From positions 1 to 35,989 of the forward strand of contig JASJYA010000005.1 of assembly GCA_030125685.1 (NCBI GenBank): a stretch of DNA of 35,989 nt. The letters are read 5' to 3'. The position numbers were made by a program, and so were the translations under genes. The DNA comes from Actinomycetota bacterium. Its GTDB lineage: Bacteria > Actinomycetota > Acidimicrobiia > Spongiisociales > UBA5794. The notes beneath the pieces were generated by a model, which made no database searches, was not told where the DNA came from, and saw nothing but the letters and a program-made list of their open reading frames with translations. Positions 9,510-17,898 of this stretch are shown here, one piece after another (within the stretch, counting starts at the first letter, position 1; each line of letters begins with the position of its first letter).

Positions 9510-10888
9510 CGAAACTCTCCCCGGAGCTACTCGAGCGCTACGACCAACCGGGGCCGCGGTACACCTCATACCCGACGGCTATCGAGTTCGCCGACGACTT
9601 CCAAGCTGACGCATACGCGAAGCGTCTCGCGTCTTACGAGGCAGACCCCGACGCTCCGTTGTCGCTGTACGTCCACCTCCCTTTCTGCGAGTCGCGCTGC
9701 TCGTTCTGCGCATGCCACGTCGTGGTCTCCAAAAACGAGTCGGTCGCCGACGCCTATCTGGCCCGTGTCGAGCGAGAGGCTCAGATCGTCGCCGAGCATC
9801 TCGGCGAAGGACGTCCCCTTCTCCAGTATCACTGGGGAGGAGGAACCCCGACCTACTACCCGCCGTCAACGCTCGTCCGTCTCCACCGCTCCCTGACCCG
9901 CTGGTTCGACATCCAACCGGATGCAGAGGTCGCTGCCGAAGTCGACCCGCGGGTCACGACGCGAGCGCACCTCGAGACTATGTGGGATCTTGGCTTCAAC
10001 CGCCTCTCATTCGGGGTTCAGGATCTCGACCCGAATGTCCAGGAGTTGATCGGACGTGGGCAGACCGAGAGTGAGACGGTCGAGCTTTACGACGCAGCAC
10101 GGGACATCGGGTATCGCTCGATCAACCTCGATCTGATCTATGGCCTGCCCGGGCAGACCGAGGACACCATGGCCGCAACCCTCGACACCGTCACATCGCT
10201 GCGCCCGGATCGGCTTGCCATCTACTCCTTCGCCTACGTCCCGTGGATGCGACCGCATCAGCGACGCATCCCCGCCGACAGCCTCCCTGAGCGCGAAGAG
10301 AAGTTCCAGCTCCTGTCGATGATCGCCGAGACGTTGACCTCTGCCGGATATAGGGCGATCGGTATGGATCACTTCGCCCTGCCCGAGGACGACCTCTCGC
10401 GTGCGGCCGACGCGGGGACGCTCACTCGAAATTTCATGGGGTACTCGACACAGAGCGGCGCCGGTGTCGTTGCTCTCGGAACGTCGGGGATCAGCGACAT
10501 ATCCGGTGCGTACGCCCAAAACCATAGGCGGCTCGCCAGCTACTACTCCTCGGTCGACCAAGGCGTCCTCCCTATCGAACGGGGGTACAGCCTCACCGCA
10601 GACGACCGCGTCCGGCGCCACATCATCACGGAGCTGATGTGCAACGGCGAGATACGTTTCACAGACATCAAGGAACGCTTCGGCATCGACTTCGCAACGG
10701 ACTTCGCGCGGGAGCGCAAGACACTGACCGCTCCAGGCGGCCTTGCCGACGAAGGCATGGTTGATGTGCGGGAAGACGCAATCGTCGCCACGGACCTCGG
10801 CCGGATGTTCATCCGCAATGTTGCGCGGGTATTTGACGCTCACACCGGAGAGCGGGCGCAGAAGCCGATGTTCTCCAAGTCGATCTGA
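9506..10888 (+). CDS. hemN: Oxygen-independent coproporphyrinogen III dehydrogenase (radical SAM)
   Basis: The 460-residue product is a full-length HemN, not one of the shorter HemW paralogues. It has the N-terminal YDQPGPRYTSYPTAIEF block typical of E. coli-type HemN, the radical-SAM 4Fe-4S motif CX3CX2C with the extra fourth cysteine (PFCESRCSFCAC), HWGGGTPTYY, and the INLDLIYGLPGQT strand. It does anaerobically what HemF does with O2, so the operon carries both versions of the same step. ATG 9506 overlaps hemE. Only three bases separate it from hemY. Confidence 0.95.
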   Translation: MTKLSPELLERYDQPGPRYTSYPTAIEFADDFQADAYAKRLASYEADPDAPLSLYVHLPFCESRCSFCACHVVVSKNESVADAYLARVEREAQIVAEHLGEGRPLLQYHWGGGTPTYYPPSTLVRLHRSLTRWFDIQPDAEVAAEVDPRVTTRAHLETMWDLGFNRLSFGVQDLDPNVQELIGRGQTESETVELYDAARDIGYRSINLDLIYGLPGQTEDTMAATLDTVTSLRPDRLAIYSFAYVPWMRPHQRRIPADSLPEREEKFQLLSMIAETLTSAGYRAIGMDHFALPEDDLSRAADAGTLTRNFMGYSTQSGAGVVALGTSGISDISGAYAQNHRRLASYYSSVDQGVLPIERGYSLTADDRVRRHIITELMCNGEIRFTDIKERFGIDFATDFARERKTLTAPGGLADEGMVDVREDAIVATDLGRMFIRNVARVFDAHTGERAQKPMFSKSI

Positions 10889-10891
10889 GCC

Positions 10892-12226
10892 GTGCAGGTG
10901 ACCAGCACACTTGACACAGTCGTGATCGGCGGAGGATTCAGCGGGTTGTTTCTCGCGACCCAGCTCGCTCGCCTGGACCGCGACGTACTGCTGCTCGAAG
11001 CTTCCCCCCGGCCAGGAGGCGTCGCTGCGACGGTCATAGAAGACGGCTTCGTCCTTGAGCCCGCGGCCGGTACGTTCATGCTTCCCCACCGCTCCCTGAC
11101 CCCCCTCCTCGACTCGGCGGGCGTCGCCGTCGAGGAAGCGTATCCGGACGCCGCGCTGCGGTATGTTTGGATGAGAGACAGCCTCGTAGCCATCCATTAC
11201 GGCCCCAAGGCTCTCGCCACCTCAGCCCTGTCGAAACGCGGGAAGCTTCGCATGGCGGCCGAACCGTTCATCCGCTCGTCACCACCAGACGAGGGGGTCG
11301 AAGAGTCGTTGCGGGAGTTCCTCACGAGACGTCTGGGCCGAGAGGCCGGCACGCTGCTGTCGCACATTGCCGCATCGGGCGTTTACGCCGGCGACCCGAA
11401 CAACATGTCAGCCGCTGCCGCCTTCCCTCTCTTCACGGAACTCGAAGCCGAGGCGGGAAGTATTGTGAGGGGCGGGATCCGCCGCGTGAGGGCTCTCCCG
11501 AAGCCGAGACCGCCCAAACCGAAGAGTCACATACCCGTTGGTGGGATGTCTGAGGCGGCTGCAACTCTTGCAGCATCGCTCGGTGAGCGGTACCGCTCCG
11601 AGCACCCTGTGACTTCCGTCACCAAGGAAGGGGACTACTTCCGTATCGAGGGGGCGGAAACGCTGCATGCCCGGTCGGTCGTCATCGCCCTCCGACCGGA
11701 CGCGGCTTCGGCGATCCTGCAGGACATCGACACTACGGTCCTCCATGGTTGGCCGTCGTCCCGAGTGGTAGTCGTCGGTGTCGGTGGCGCCGCCCAAGAC
11801 GTTCCTCTGCCCTCCGGCTTCGGGTTTCTCACCGGACCTGACACCGATGCTGTCACCCTCGGCTGCCTCTTCGAATCCTCCTACGCCCCCGGGCGCGCTG
11901 CGCCGGGCCGTTCACTCGCCAAAGTCATCGCCGGCGGTGCTCGGAATCCGGGCTTCGTCGATCGCTCTGATGAGCAGATCGTCGAGGCCGTCGTGTCCGA
12001 GATGGAACGGGCACTCCGAGCCACTATCACACCGTCATGGACGAAAGTCCTCAGAGATGCTGCCGGCATCCCTCAGTACGACCTTCATCACCGGCGCAGG
12101 CTCGCGGCCGTCGACGACCTTGAGGCCGCGAATCCGGGACTCATCTTCGCCGGATGGGCCTATCGCGGGATCGGTGTAGCACACCTCGCGACCGACGCCC
12201 TGAGAGTCGCCGACCGAATCCCGTGA
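10892..12226 (+). CDS. hemY: Protoporphyrinogen oxidase, FAD-dependent HemY/CgoX type
   Basis: This flavoprotein oxidises protoporphyrinogen IX (or coproporphyrinogen III in CgoX) by six electrons. The 444-residue product starts with the dinucleotide-binding motif VVIGGGFSGLFLATQLA (10-26) and LLLEASPRPGG, and ends with the family's LIFAGWAYRGIGVAHLA segment that contacts FAD. The GTG at 10892 follows the hemN stop by three bases; a second GTG three codons on is possible. It is the last gene of the operon. No HemQ/ChdC-like gene lies in the window, so the protoporphyrin branch is the simpler reading. Confidence 0.92.
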   Translation: MQVTSTLDTVVIGGGFSGLFLATQLARLDRDVLLLEASPRPGGVAATVIEDGFVLEPAAGTFMLPHRSLTPLLDSAGVAVEEAYPDAALRYVWMRDSLVAIHYGPKALATSALSKRGKLRMAAEPFIRSSPPDEGVEESLREFLTRRLGREAGTLLSHIAASGVYAGDPNNMSAAAAFPLFTELEAEAGSIVRGGIRRVRALPKPRPPKPKSHIPVGGMSEAAATLAASLGERYRSEHPVTSVTKEGDYFRIEGAETLHARSVVIALRPDAASAILQDIDTTVLHGWPSSRVVVVGVGGAAQDVPLPSGFGFLTGPDTDAVTLGCLFESSYAPGRAAPGRSLAKVIAGGARNPGFVDRSDEQIVEAVVSEMERALRATITPSWTKVLRDAAGIPQYDLHHRRRLAAVDDLEAANPGLIFAGWAYRGIGVAHLATDALRVADRIP

Positions 12227-12251
12227 TAGTGCGTCGGAGCTGACAAACGCG

Positions 12252-12313
12252 CACTTCGGAAATGAGCGGAGTCGGTTCGAGCTGGGATTGTGGCAGGCTG
12301 TAGTACGAAGTAC
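12252..12313 (+). repeat. Dispersed 62-bp intergenic element, copy B
   Basis: It lies between the convergent hemY and pcnB genes. It aligns without gaps to copy C (21326-21387) at about 48 of 62 positions, with the last 14 bases (GTAGTAC GAAGTAC) identical. It fills most of the 127-bp intergenic gap, which otherwise contains only a weak imperfect hairpin (AGTGCGT ... ACGCGCACT, 12229-12256) that might end transcription. Confidence 0.7.
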
Positions 12314-12353
12314 GAGAGAAAGAGGTGGGAGAGAGAGATCGTGCGGTCAGCAG

Positions 12354-13739
12354 TCAGGCCTTCGACGCCTTCCAGTCGTCGAGCATGGCGTACGCCTCTT
12401 CCTCCGGGTAGGGACCGACCTCGATGCGCTTCTCAACCAACATATCCATAATCTCGCCGATGACTCTCGAAGGCTTGAGATCGAGATAACGCATCACGTC
12501 GTTACCGTCGATCGGTGGGCGCATCTTGTCGAGTTCTTCTCTCTGCGCGAGGTCTTCGATGCGCTCCTCAAGTTCGTCGAGCCGCTTCGAGATCGTCCGA
12601 GCGCGACGTTGGTTCCTCGTCGTCACGTCACAGCGCACCAACTCGTTCAGGTCTTGAACCAGCGGTCCGGCGTCACGAACATATCTGCGCACAGCGGAAT
12701 CCGTCCACCCCATCTTGTATGTATGGGGTCTCATGTGGAGAAACACGAGCTGTGAAACATCCTTGATCTCGTCTTTCGGGTACCGAAGCGCCTGCATGCG
12801 CTTGCGCGTCATGCGCGCGCCGACAACCTCGTGATGGTGAAATGACACACCACCTGCGCCGAACTCCCTCGTCGCCGGCTTCCCAATATCGTGGAACAGC
12901 GCAGCGAGCCGAAGGCGTAGCATCGGACTCACCTTGCCGACGACGGCAATCGTGTGCGCGAGCACGTCCTTGTGCCTGTGGATGGGATCCTGCTCAACAG
13001 CAAGGGCGGGAATCTCCGGGATGAACTCACCTAACAGCCCACTGCCGACCAACGACTCAAGCGCCTCGACGACGCCGGACCCGACCATCAACTTGTCGAA
13101 CTCTGCCCGAATCCTCTCAGCAGACACGATCTGGAGGCGCTCCCTGAAACCGGCCACGGCATCGAGTACCTCGGCGGTGGCAGTGAACCCAAGGGTCGAC
13201 ATGAACCTGAACAGCCGCAGCATCCTCAACGGATCATCTCCGAAGGACACTTCCGGGTCCAGCGGCGTCCGAAGTGTCTTCAACGAGAGGTCCACCAAGC
13301 CGCCGAACGGATCCGTCATCTCGGGAGCGTCTCCCCCACCGGTAGGCACCTTGATCGCCATCGCGTTCACAGTGAAATCGCGCCTCGAGAGATCCTCCTC
13401 GATGTCGTCGCTGAAGGACACAACCGGCTTCCGGGAATCATCGCGATACATCTCTGAACGGAACGTGGTGATCTCGGAGACTCTGTAGTCCTTCACCAGG
13501 CCGATAGTGCCAAAGGCCTTCCCAACCACGTAGATCGATTCAGCCCAAAGGGCGCCGATGCGCTCGATATCGTCCGGCCTAGCATCTGTCGTAAAGTCGA
13601 GATCGTCGCTGTCGCGCCCGAGAAGCCCGTCACGAACCGACCCACCGACCAGGTACAGGTCGTGGCCCTCGGCTGCGAACAGTTTCGACAGTTCGCAGAC
13701 GTCGCTGGACATGATTGACGACAGGCGCTTGGGAATCAT
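12354..13739 (-). CDS. pcnB: CCA tRNA nucleotidyltransferase with HD domain
   Basis: It adds or repairs the 3' CCA of tRNAs. The 461-residue product has the class-II head GGSVRDGLLG (32-41) followed by the metal-binding D46-x-D48 (DSDDLDFTTDA), the RRDFTVNAMA motif, and a C-terminal HD phosphohydrolase domain (ALFHDIGKP, FHHHEVVGARM), as in actinobacterial PcnA (Rv3907c). The ATG at 13739 has a strong upstream GGAGG and overlaps the RNase H stop as ATGA; a GTG two codons earlier is also possible. In M. tuberculosis the same gene stands at this distance from the origin, which supports orthology. Confidence 0.93.
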   Translation of the reverse strand: MIPKRLSSIMSSDVCELSKLFAAEGHDLYLVGGSVRDGLLGRDSDDLDFTTDARPDDIERIGALWAESIYVVGKAFGTIGLVKDYRVSEITTFRSEMYRDDSRKPVVSFSDDIEEDLSRRDFTVNAMAIKVPTGGGDAPEMTDPFGGLVDLSLKTLRTPLDPEVSFGDDPLRMLRLFRFMSTLGFTATAEVLDAVAGFRERLQIVSAERIRAEFDKLMVGSGVVEALESLVGSGLLGEFIPEIPALAVEQDPIHRHKDVLAHTIAVVGKVSPMLRLRLAALFHDIGKPATREFGAGGVSFHHHEVVGARMTRKRMQALRYPKDEIKDVSQLVFLHMRPHTYKMGWTDSAVRRYVRDAGPLVQDLNELVRCDVTTRNQRRARTISKRLDELEERIEDLAQREELDKMRPPIDGNDVMRYLDLKPSRVIGEIMDMLVEKRIEVGPYPEEEAYAMLDDWKASKA

Positions 13740-14350
13740 CTCCACCCCTCCACCCTCCCGCGGTTTGCCAACTCGTCAGCGTATTCGTTCCACCGGAAAC
13801 CGGCATGCGCCTTGATCCACCTGAGTTCAAGCTCAGAACGATTCTTGAAGGCCGCGTATGCCTTCTTGACGAGATCGAGGTTCTCAACGGGGCCGCTCTT
13901 GCGCTTCCAGCCCCTCTGCTCCCAACCGGCGGCCCACTCATTGATCGTACGCACGGCAAGGTCGGAGTCCGAATACACCGTCGTGTTGACACCAATAGGA
14001 ACGAGATCGACCGCGCTGATAAGCGCGAAGAGCTCCATCCGATTGTTCGTCGTATCGCCGCCGTATCCATACGCCTCAGACACAATCTCGTTCTTAACGA
14101 CGTAGACCGCGCCCCACCCCCCGGGGCCAGGGTTAGGCGCAGAACTTCCATCCGTGAAGACCCCGGTCGTCGGACCCTCATCGGACGCATGGTTTGCGCC
14201 TCCGCTGTTGCGTGCTGAAGCCTGGGCGTTGCCCCTTCTCGTTCCCCTACACGAACGGCATTGCTTCGGAGTCCAACCGGGATACCTATCAAGCACCTGT
14301 TGCGAGAGTGAGAATGTGGCGCCGCAATCGCGGCAGTCGAATTCGGGCAT
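13736..14350 (-). CDS. rnhA: Ribonuclease HI with N-terminal zinc ribbon
   Basis: The 204-residue protein joins a four-cysteine zinc ribbon (C6, C9, C31, C34; CX2C-X21-CX2C) to a complete RNase HI domain (about 62-200). Catalytic residues are D67 (FTDGSS), E106 (NNRMEL), D128 (YSDSDL) and D192 (NEYAD), with H182 in the handle loop (KAHAGFRWNEYADELAN). It would degrade the RNA of RNA-DNA hybrids. The ribbon replaces the hybrid-binding domain seen in many RNase H1 proteins and may serve a similar nucleic-acid-binding role (inference). It is translationally coupled to pcnB through ATGA. Confidence 0.92.
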   Translation of the reverse strand: MPEFDCRDCGATFSLSQQVLDRYPGWTPKQCRSCRGTRRGNAQASARNSGGANHASDEGPTTGVFTDGSSAPNPGPGGWGAVYVVKNEIVSEAYGYGGDTTNNRMELFALISAVDLVPIGVNTTVYSDSDLAVRTINEWAAGWEQRGWKRKSGPVENLDLVKKAYAAFKNRSELELRWIKAHAGFRWNEYADELANRGRVEGWR

Positions 14351-14369
14351 GGAGGGCAGGGTAGGAACA

Positions 14370-14388
14370 TCTCCGGCTCGACCGGAGA
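14370..14388. terminator. Hairpin between the deacetylase remnant and RNase H
   Basis: TCTCCGG-CTCGA-CCGGAGA is a perfect 7-bp stem with a 5-base loop, located after the stop of the deacetylase-like gene and before the RNase H start (minus strand). There is no U-tract, so termination is possible but not certain. Confidence 0.45.
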
Positions 14389-14397
14389 GATAACCAG

Positions 14398-15136
14398 CTA
14401 CAGGGCTGCGGCCTGGCCTATTCCCGCAGCAATTTTGAAGTCGCGCGGCGACACCACGTCCCCAACGGCTCCTCCGAGCCCATCGACCGTTGCCGACGCC
14501 GAAGCTGAGAGGGCGCCGAGGTCGTAGCCCCCTTCGAGCATCGCGATCACTCTTCCCGAGGCCACCTGATCAGTCACGGCCTTCGACATCCATCCATAGT
14601 GTTCCGATTCGAGAAGGAAGCTGCCGAGCGGATCGAGCCGGTGGGCGTCGTACCCGTTGCTCACGACAATCCAGTCCGCGGCGAATTGCTCAAGCACAGG
14701 TATCACGATGCGGGCGAAAGCGGAGAGGTAGATGTCAGCGTCCGTGCCGCGCGCCAGAGGCACATTTACGGTGGCGCCCTCGCCTGCTCCCGCACCCATT
14801 TCACCGATCGAACCCGTTCCCGGGTAGAACGGGAACTCGTGCATCGACACGTACAACACCTCGGGATCTCGGTAGAAGGTTGCCTGGGTGCCGTTTCCGT
14901 GGTGCACGTCCCAGTCAACAACAGCGACCCGCTCGCCGCGGCTGCGAAGGTAGGCGGCGACGACGGCGACGTTGTTAAAAAAGCAGAAGCCCATCGCTTC
15001 ACCCCTCTCCGCGTGGTGGCCCGGCGGGCGGACGAGCCCCCTCCACGACGGCAAGGACGCGCTCCACGCGTTCGGGATGCCCTACAGGGGTGATGTGCTT
15101 GAGGCTCGAGGGGTGCGTGACAAGAAGTACAGACAT
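14398..15136 (-). pseudogene. Histone-deacetylase-family (class II/AcuC-like) gene with internal deletion and frame change
   Basis: The N-terminal part (ATG 15136) reads MSVLLVTHPSSLKHITPVGH then PERVERVLAVVEG, the standard start of a zinc-dependent deacetylase. The C-terminal part is in another frame and holds the rest of the active site: RPPGHHAE, FCFFNN, DWDVHHGNGT, FYPGTG, SNGYDAHRLDP and EGGYD. Between them roughly 90 residues of the family are missing and the frame shifts, with the junction near 15040-15060 around GAGGGGG. The first frame stops at 14999. The 3' part could still be translated from a TTG at 15054 with GGAG upstream, giving about 218 residues lacking the front of the fold. 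Codons downstream look undamaged, so the break is recent. A 250-300 bp deletion is too large to be a simple sequencing error. Confidence 0.8.
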
Positions 15137-15215
15137 CAGGTAGATTGTCGCACGCACTCGACCCCCATGAACCGGGGCTAGCCTGTCAGTACGCGGCGCG
15201 ACCCTTGGAGAGGCT

Positions 15216-15950
15216 TTGGCCCTTGTAGATTCACCGCACAAAGTTTTTCAACGAGGCACCTGGCCGGGTTCGGTGTCGCTGCGCCGCGGCTGGGCCAGGG
15301 CGGAGGCCCGGCCGTGGAACTCCTCTGTTGAAGACGCAGTACTGCGCATTATCCGTGGAGGAAGCGGTTTTATCAGCGCCTGTGTCGAAAAACTCGAGCT
15401 TGCGGGCGCGCCTGCAGTGTTGTCGACCCCCCTCTCGCGGTCAGCGCGTAAACCATGGGAGGCTGCCGGCTTTGTGTCCCATATCGATCTAGCTCTCATG
15501 CGCCTCTCTCTGGATCAGCCGATATCTGCGCCGCAGCATCTCGTCGCAAGAGTCGACATCCCCGACCTTGACGCCATGCTCGCAATCGACAAGGCCGCTT
15601 TCCCTGAGTTCTGGAGATTCGACTTCCCCTCCCTCGTCGAGTCGACCCAGGCAACCTCGGAGTCGAGTGTCTTCGTGATCAACGACGGTGACCTCGGCAT
15701 TGCCGGGTTCGCCGTTGTGGGATACGGTCGCGCAATCTCGTATCTCCAGCGCGTCGCCGTTGAGCCTCGATGGCAGGGACAGGGTATGGGCCGAAGCCTC
15801 GTTCGGGCCGCTGCGAGAAACGCGAGACGTCACGGGTCGAGAGCCCTCCTGCTGAACACGCAGCACGACAACACGCCGGCCCTAGGGCTGTATGAAACCG
15901 AGGGATTCGTTCAGCTCCCTGAGTCGCTGGCGGTTCTCAAGTCCGGATAG
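15216..15950 (+). CDS. GNAT-family N-acetyltransferase
   Basis: The 244-residue product has a C-terminal GNAT domain (about 108-240): beta4 (YLQRVAVEP), the acetyl-CoA-binding loop WQGQGMGRSLV (186-196) and the GLYETEGFVQ end typical of RimI-like enzymes. Residues 1-100 look like a second, degenerate GNAT half (VLSTPLSRSARKPWEAAGFV). The likely start is TTG 15216 preceded by GGAGAGG, though the spacing is short. The substrate is unknown. The last stop is five bases before the next gene, so the two are probably one operon. It is transcribed divergently from the deacetylase remnant. Confidence 0.8.
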   Translation: MALVDSPHKVFQRGTWPGSVSLRRGWARAEARPWNSSVEDAVLRIIRGGSGFISACVEKLELAGAPAVLSTPLSRSARKPWEAAGFVSHIDLALMRLSLDQPISAPQHLVARVDIPDLDAMLAIDKAAFPEFWRFDFPSLVESTQATSESSVFVINDGDLGIAGFAVVGYGRAISYLQRVAVEPRWQGQGMGRSLVRAAARNARRHGSRALLLNTQHDNTPALGLYETEGFVQLPESLAVLKSG

Positions 15951-15955
15951 ATGCG

Positions 15956-17245
15956 ATGCCTCCCCGCTTGCCAGAGCGATATCGGCTCAACATCCGACTC
16001 GGAAGCGACGGTGACATCGAGGAGTGGTTCGCCCAGGACGACACCCTCGACCGCCCCGTACTGATCCGGTACCTTGCCCCGGAGTCGCCACCCTCCCGGC
16101 ATACATCGTTCCTCGAAAATGTCCGCTCGGCCGCGGCGCTGAGCGACATCCACATCCAGAAAGTCTTCGCGGCAGGGGAGACGACCGCCTCCGCCTACTC
16201 AGTATCTGAATGGGATGGCGGTGTTACCATCGCTGACAGGCTCCGTGCGGATGACGCGCTCCCCGTAGCTGAATTTCTCCCGAACGCTTCAGGACTGTGT
16301 CTCGCGTTGTCCCGGTATCACGCTCTCGGCGGAGTCCACGGCGCCATAGACACGTCAGCCGTCCGGTTCTCAGCAGCCCATCCTGTCAAACTCGGCGCAT
16401 TCGGTCGAGAGACCCGTTGGTCGGATCCTGGAGAAGACACAATGGCTCTCGCCGAGGTGTTGCGAGCCGCTATCACCGGCACCTACGACACAAGCGTCTT
16501 CCCCTCCGACGTCGTTGACGGCGTCCCCCCGGCTGTCGACGACGCGCTCCGGGCCGGCATCACCGGTGCCCTCGACGCGGCCGGTCTTGCGAGGTCTCTC
16601 CAAGCGGTCCGTCACGTCGAACATGCTGATGGATCCCCGATGAAGCCTTGGCGGTCACTGACGCTCTTCGCGTCGATCGTCACGCTCATAGCCGTGCTCG
16701 CCGCTATCGGTCTCGCCGTCGATTTCGATCCGAACTCTCCTGTGCTGTATCCGATTGGCGCCTCACCGAACACTTCGACATCCACCCTGCCCATACAGGC
16801 GATCACCCCAGGGGACGAGTCGGAACGTATCAGCGCGACCGCCTCGGTATACGATCCTCTGGGAGACGATACTGAGAACGACGACACCGCCGAGAACGCT
16901 ATCGACGGAAGCCGCTCCACGAGCTGGTCGACAGAAACATACTCCAGGCCGCTCCACGAGGTGAAAGCGGGAGTTGGCCTTGCGTTCGACTTGCAAGGAA
17001 CTCCCTCAACCGTGTTCATAGTGGGGACGCCCGGAACGGTGTTCAGCATTGGATGGTCCCCCACGATACCTCCCCATCCCGCCGAGTGGGAGCACATTGC
17101 ACGTGGCACGCTCCAACTCGCCCAGTCTCGTATCGGTTTGCCGCTTCGTGGCGGTGGCTTCTGGCTGCTCTGGATCACTCAGCTCCCGGTGCGCCCAGAC
17201 GGCTCGTACCTGGCCGAGATCTCAGACGTTCGGTTTGCGCCTTGA
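15956..17245 (+). CDS. Pseudokinase - TM - discoidin-like ectodomain protein (detached MviN/MurJ tail)
   Basis: This 429-residue membrane protein has a cytoplasmic protein-kinase-like domain (about 8-215), one transmembrane helix (about 234-256) and an outside domain (about 290-429) with the IDGSRSTSWSTETY pattern of F5/8C-type (discoidin-like) folds. The kinase is dead: no glycine-rich loop (RLGSDGDIEEW), Arg38 where the ATP lysine belongs (VLIRYL), HGAID (128-132) instead of HRD, and LGAFG (146-150) instead of DFG. In mycobacteria this same pseudokinase-TM-ectodomain set forms the C-terminal half of MviN (Rv3910), fused to the MurJ lipid II flippase and located just before sigM. Here the flippase half is absent and the module is a separate gene in the same place. 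Its job is probably as a phosphorylation-controlled docking platform for cell-wall synthesis (inference). Confidence 0.8.
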   Translation: MPPRLPERYRLNIRLGSDGDIEEWFAQDDTLDRPVLIRYLAPESPPSRHTSFLENVRSAAALSDIHIQKVFAAGETTASAYSVSEWDGGVTIADRLRADDALPVAEFLPNASGLCLALSRYHALGGVHGAIDTSAVRFSAAHPVKLGAFGRETRWSDPGEDTMALAEVLRAAITGTYDTSVFPSDVVDGVPPAVDDALRAGITGALDAAGLARSLQAVRHVEHADGSPMKPWRSLTLFASIVTLIAVLAAIGLAVDFDPNSPVLYPIGASPNTSTSTLPIQAITPGDESERISATASVYDPLGDDTENDDTAENAIDGSRSTSWSTETYSRPLHEVKAGVGLAFDLQGTPSTVFIVGTPGTVFSIGWSPTIPPHPAEWEHIARGTLQLAQSRIGLPLRGGGFWLLWITQLPVRPDGSYLAEISDVRFAP

Positions 17246-17285
17246 ACAGATACCAGACACCAGATACCAGAATCCAGATGTCTGG
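17246..17285 (+). repeat. 7-bp tandem array (CCAGANA type)
   Basis: Five consecutive heptamers occupy 17246-17280: ACAGATA, CCAGACA, CCAGATA, CCAGAAT, CCAGATG. The next bases (TCTGG) make the last unit part of a near-perfect palindrome, CCAGATGTCTGG (17274-17285). The array begins directly at the stop of the pseudokinase gene and fills most of the gap before the sigma factor. It resembles the CTCCAGT-type array at 26561-26588 read on the other strand. Confidence 0.7.
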
Positions 17286-17316
17286 AGTCTGTTCGCCGTC
17301 TACCGTGCCCTAAGAA

Positions 17317-17898
17317 ATGACTGATCGCGCCGATTGTGACATCGAACTCATAAACCAGTACCTTGCTGGAGACCTCAACGCGTTCACCGAGTTGGTTTCA
17401 GCCCACGAGGATCGCGTCTTCGCAATCTGCCTCCGCATGCTACGAAATCGGGAGGCGGCCCTCGACGCGGCCCAAGACACATTCCTCACGGTATTCCGAA
17501 AGGCGGGCAAGTACAAAGCTCAGGCTGCGTTCTCGACTTGGCTGTATCGAGTCACCGTCAACACCTGCTACGACTATCTCCGGAGACAGAAGCGCAGCCA
17601 AGCCGACCGGCTTCCTGACGGATATGACCTGGCCGACCCCGCGAGCAGCGATGCCTTCGAGGCGGCCGACGTGCGACCTGACATCGAGGCCGCCCTTGCG
17701 GTGCTGAGTCCGGAGTTCAGGGCGGTTGTCGTGCTCGTCGACCTTCAGGGGATGTCGCTAGAGCAAGCCGCCGATACCCTTGAGGCGCCGACAGGGACCA
17801 TCAAGAGCAGACTCTTCCGAGCGCGAAGACAACTCGCTCAATCTCTCGGGAACCTCAGACCACCTTCGGAACATCCAATAGGAGACCTCGGAGCATGA
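17317..17898 (+). CDS. sigM: ECF-family RNA polymerase sigma factor, SigM position
   Basis: The 193-residue product has sigma region 2 (about 22-90; CLRMLRNREAALDAAQDTFLTVFRKA, AAFSTWLYRVTVNTCYDYLRR) and region 4 (about 125-180; VVLVDLQGMSLEQAADTLEAPTGTIKSRLFRARRQL), with no region 1 or 3. Its place before an anti-sigma gene, trxB, trxA and cwlM matches M. tuberculosis sigM (Rv3911). Its ATG follows the heptamer array; no Shine-Dalgarno sequence is evident. It is coupled to the anti-sigma gene by ATGA. Regulation by the membrane-bound partner is expected. Confidence 0.92.
   Translation: MTDRADCDIELINQYLAGDLNAFTELVSAHEDRVFAICLRMLRNREAALDAAQDTFLTVFRKAGKYKAQAAFSTWLYRVTVNTCYDYLRRQKRSQADRLPDGYDLADPASSDAFEAADVRPDIEAALAVLSPEFRAVVVLVDLQGMSLEQAADTLEAPTGTIKSRLFRARRQLAQSLGNLRPPSEHPIGDLGA

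Noticed and set aside
10007-11197. Minus-strand frame of 396 codons opposite hemN/hemY
   Set aside because: Antisense to two well-supported enzymes; no recognisable motif.
15216-15520. Separate upstream gene in front of the acetyltransferase
   Set aside because: The frame is continuous with the GNAT domain and its content looks like a degenerate GNAT half; a two-domain protein is simpler.
17246-17285. CRISPR array
   Set aside because: The repeats are 7 bp, contiguous and without spacers; no cas genes are in the window.
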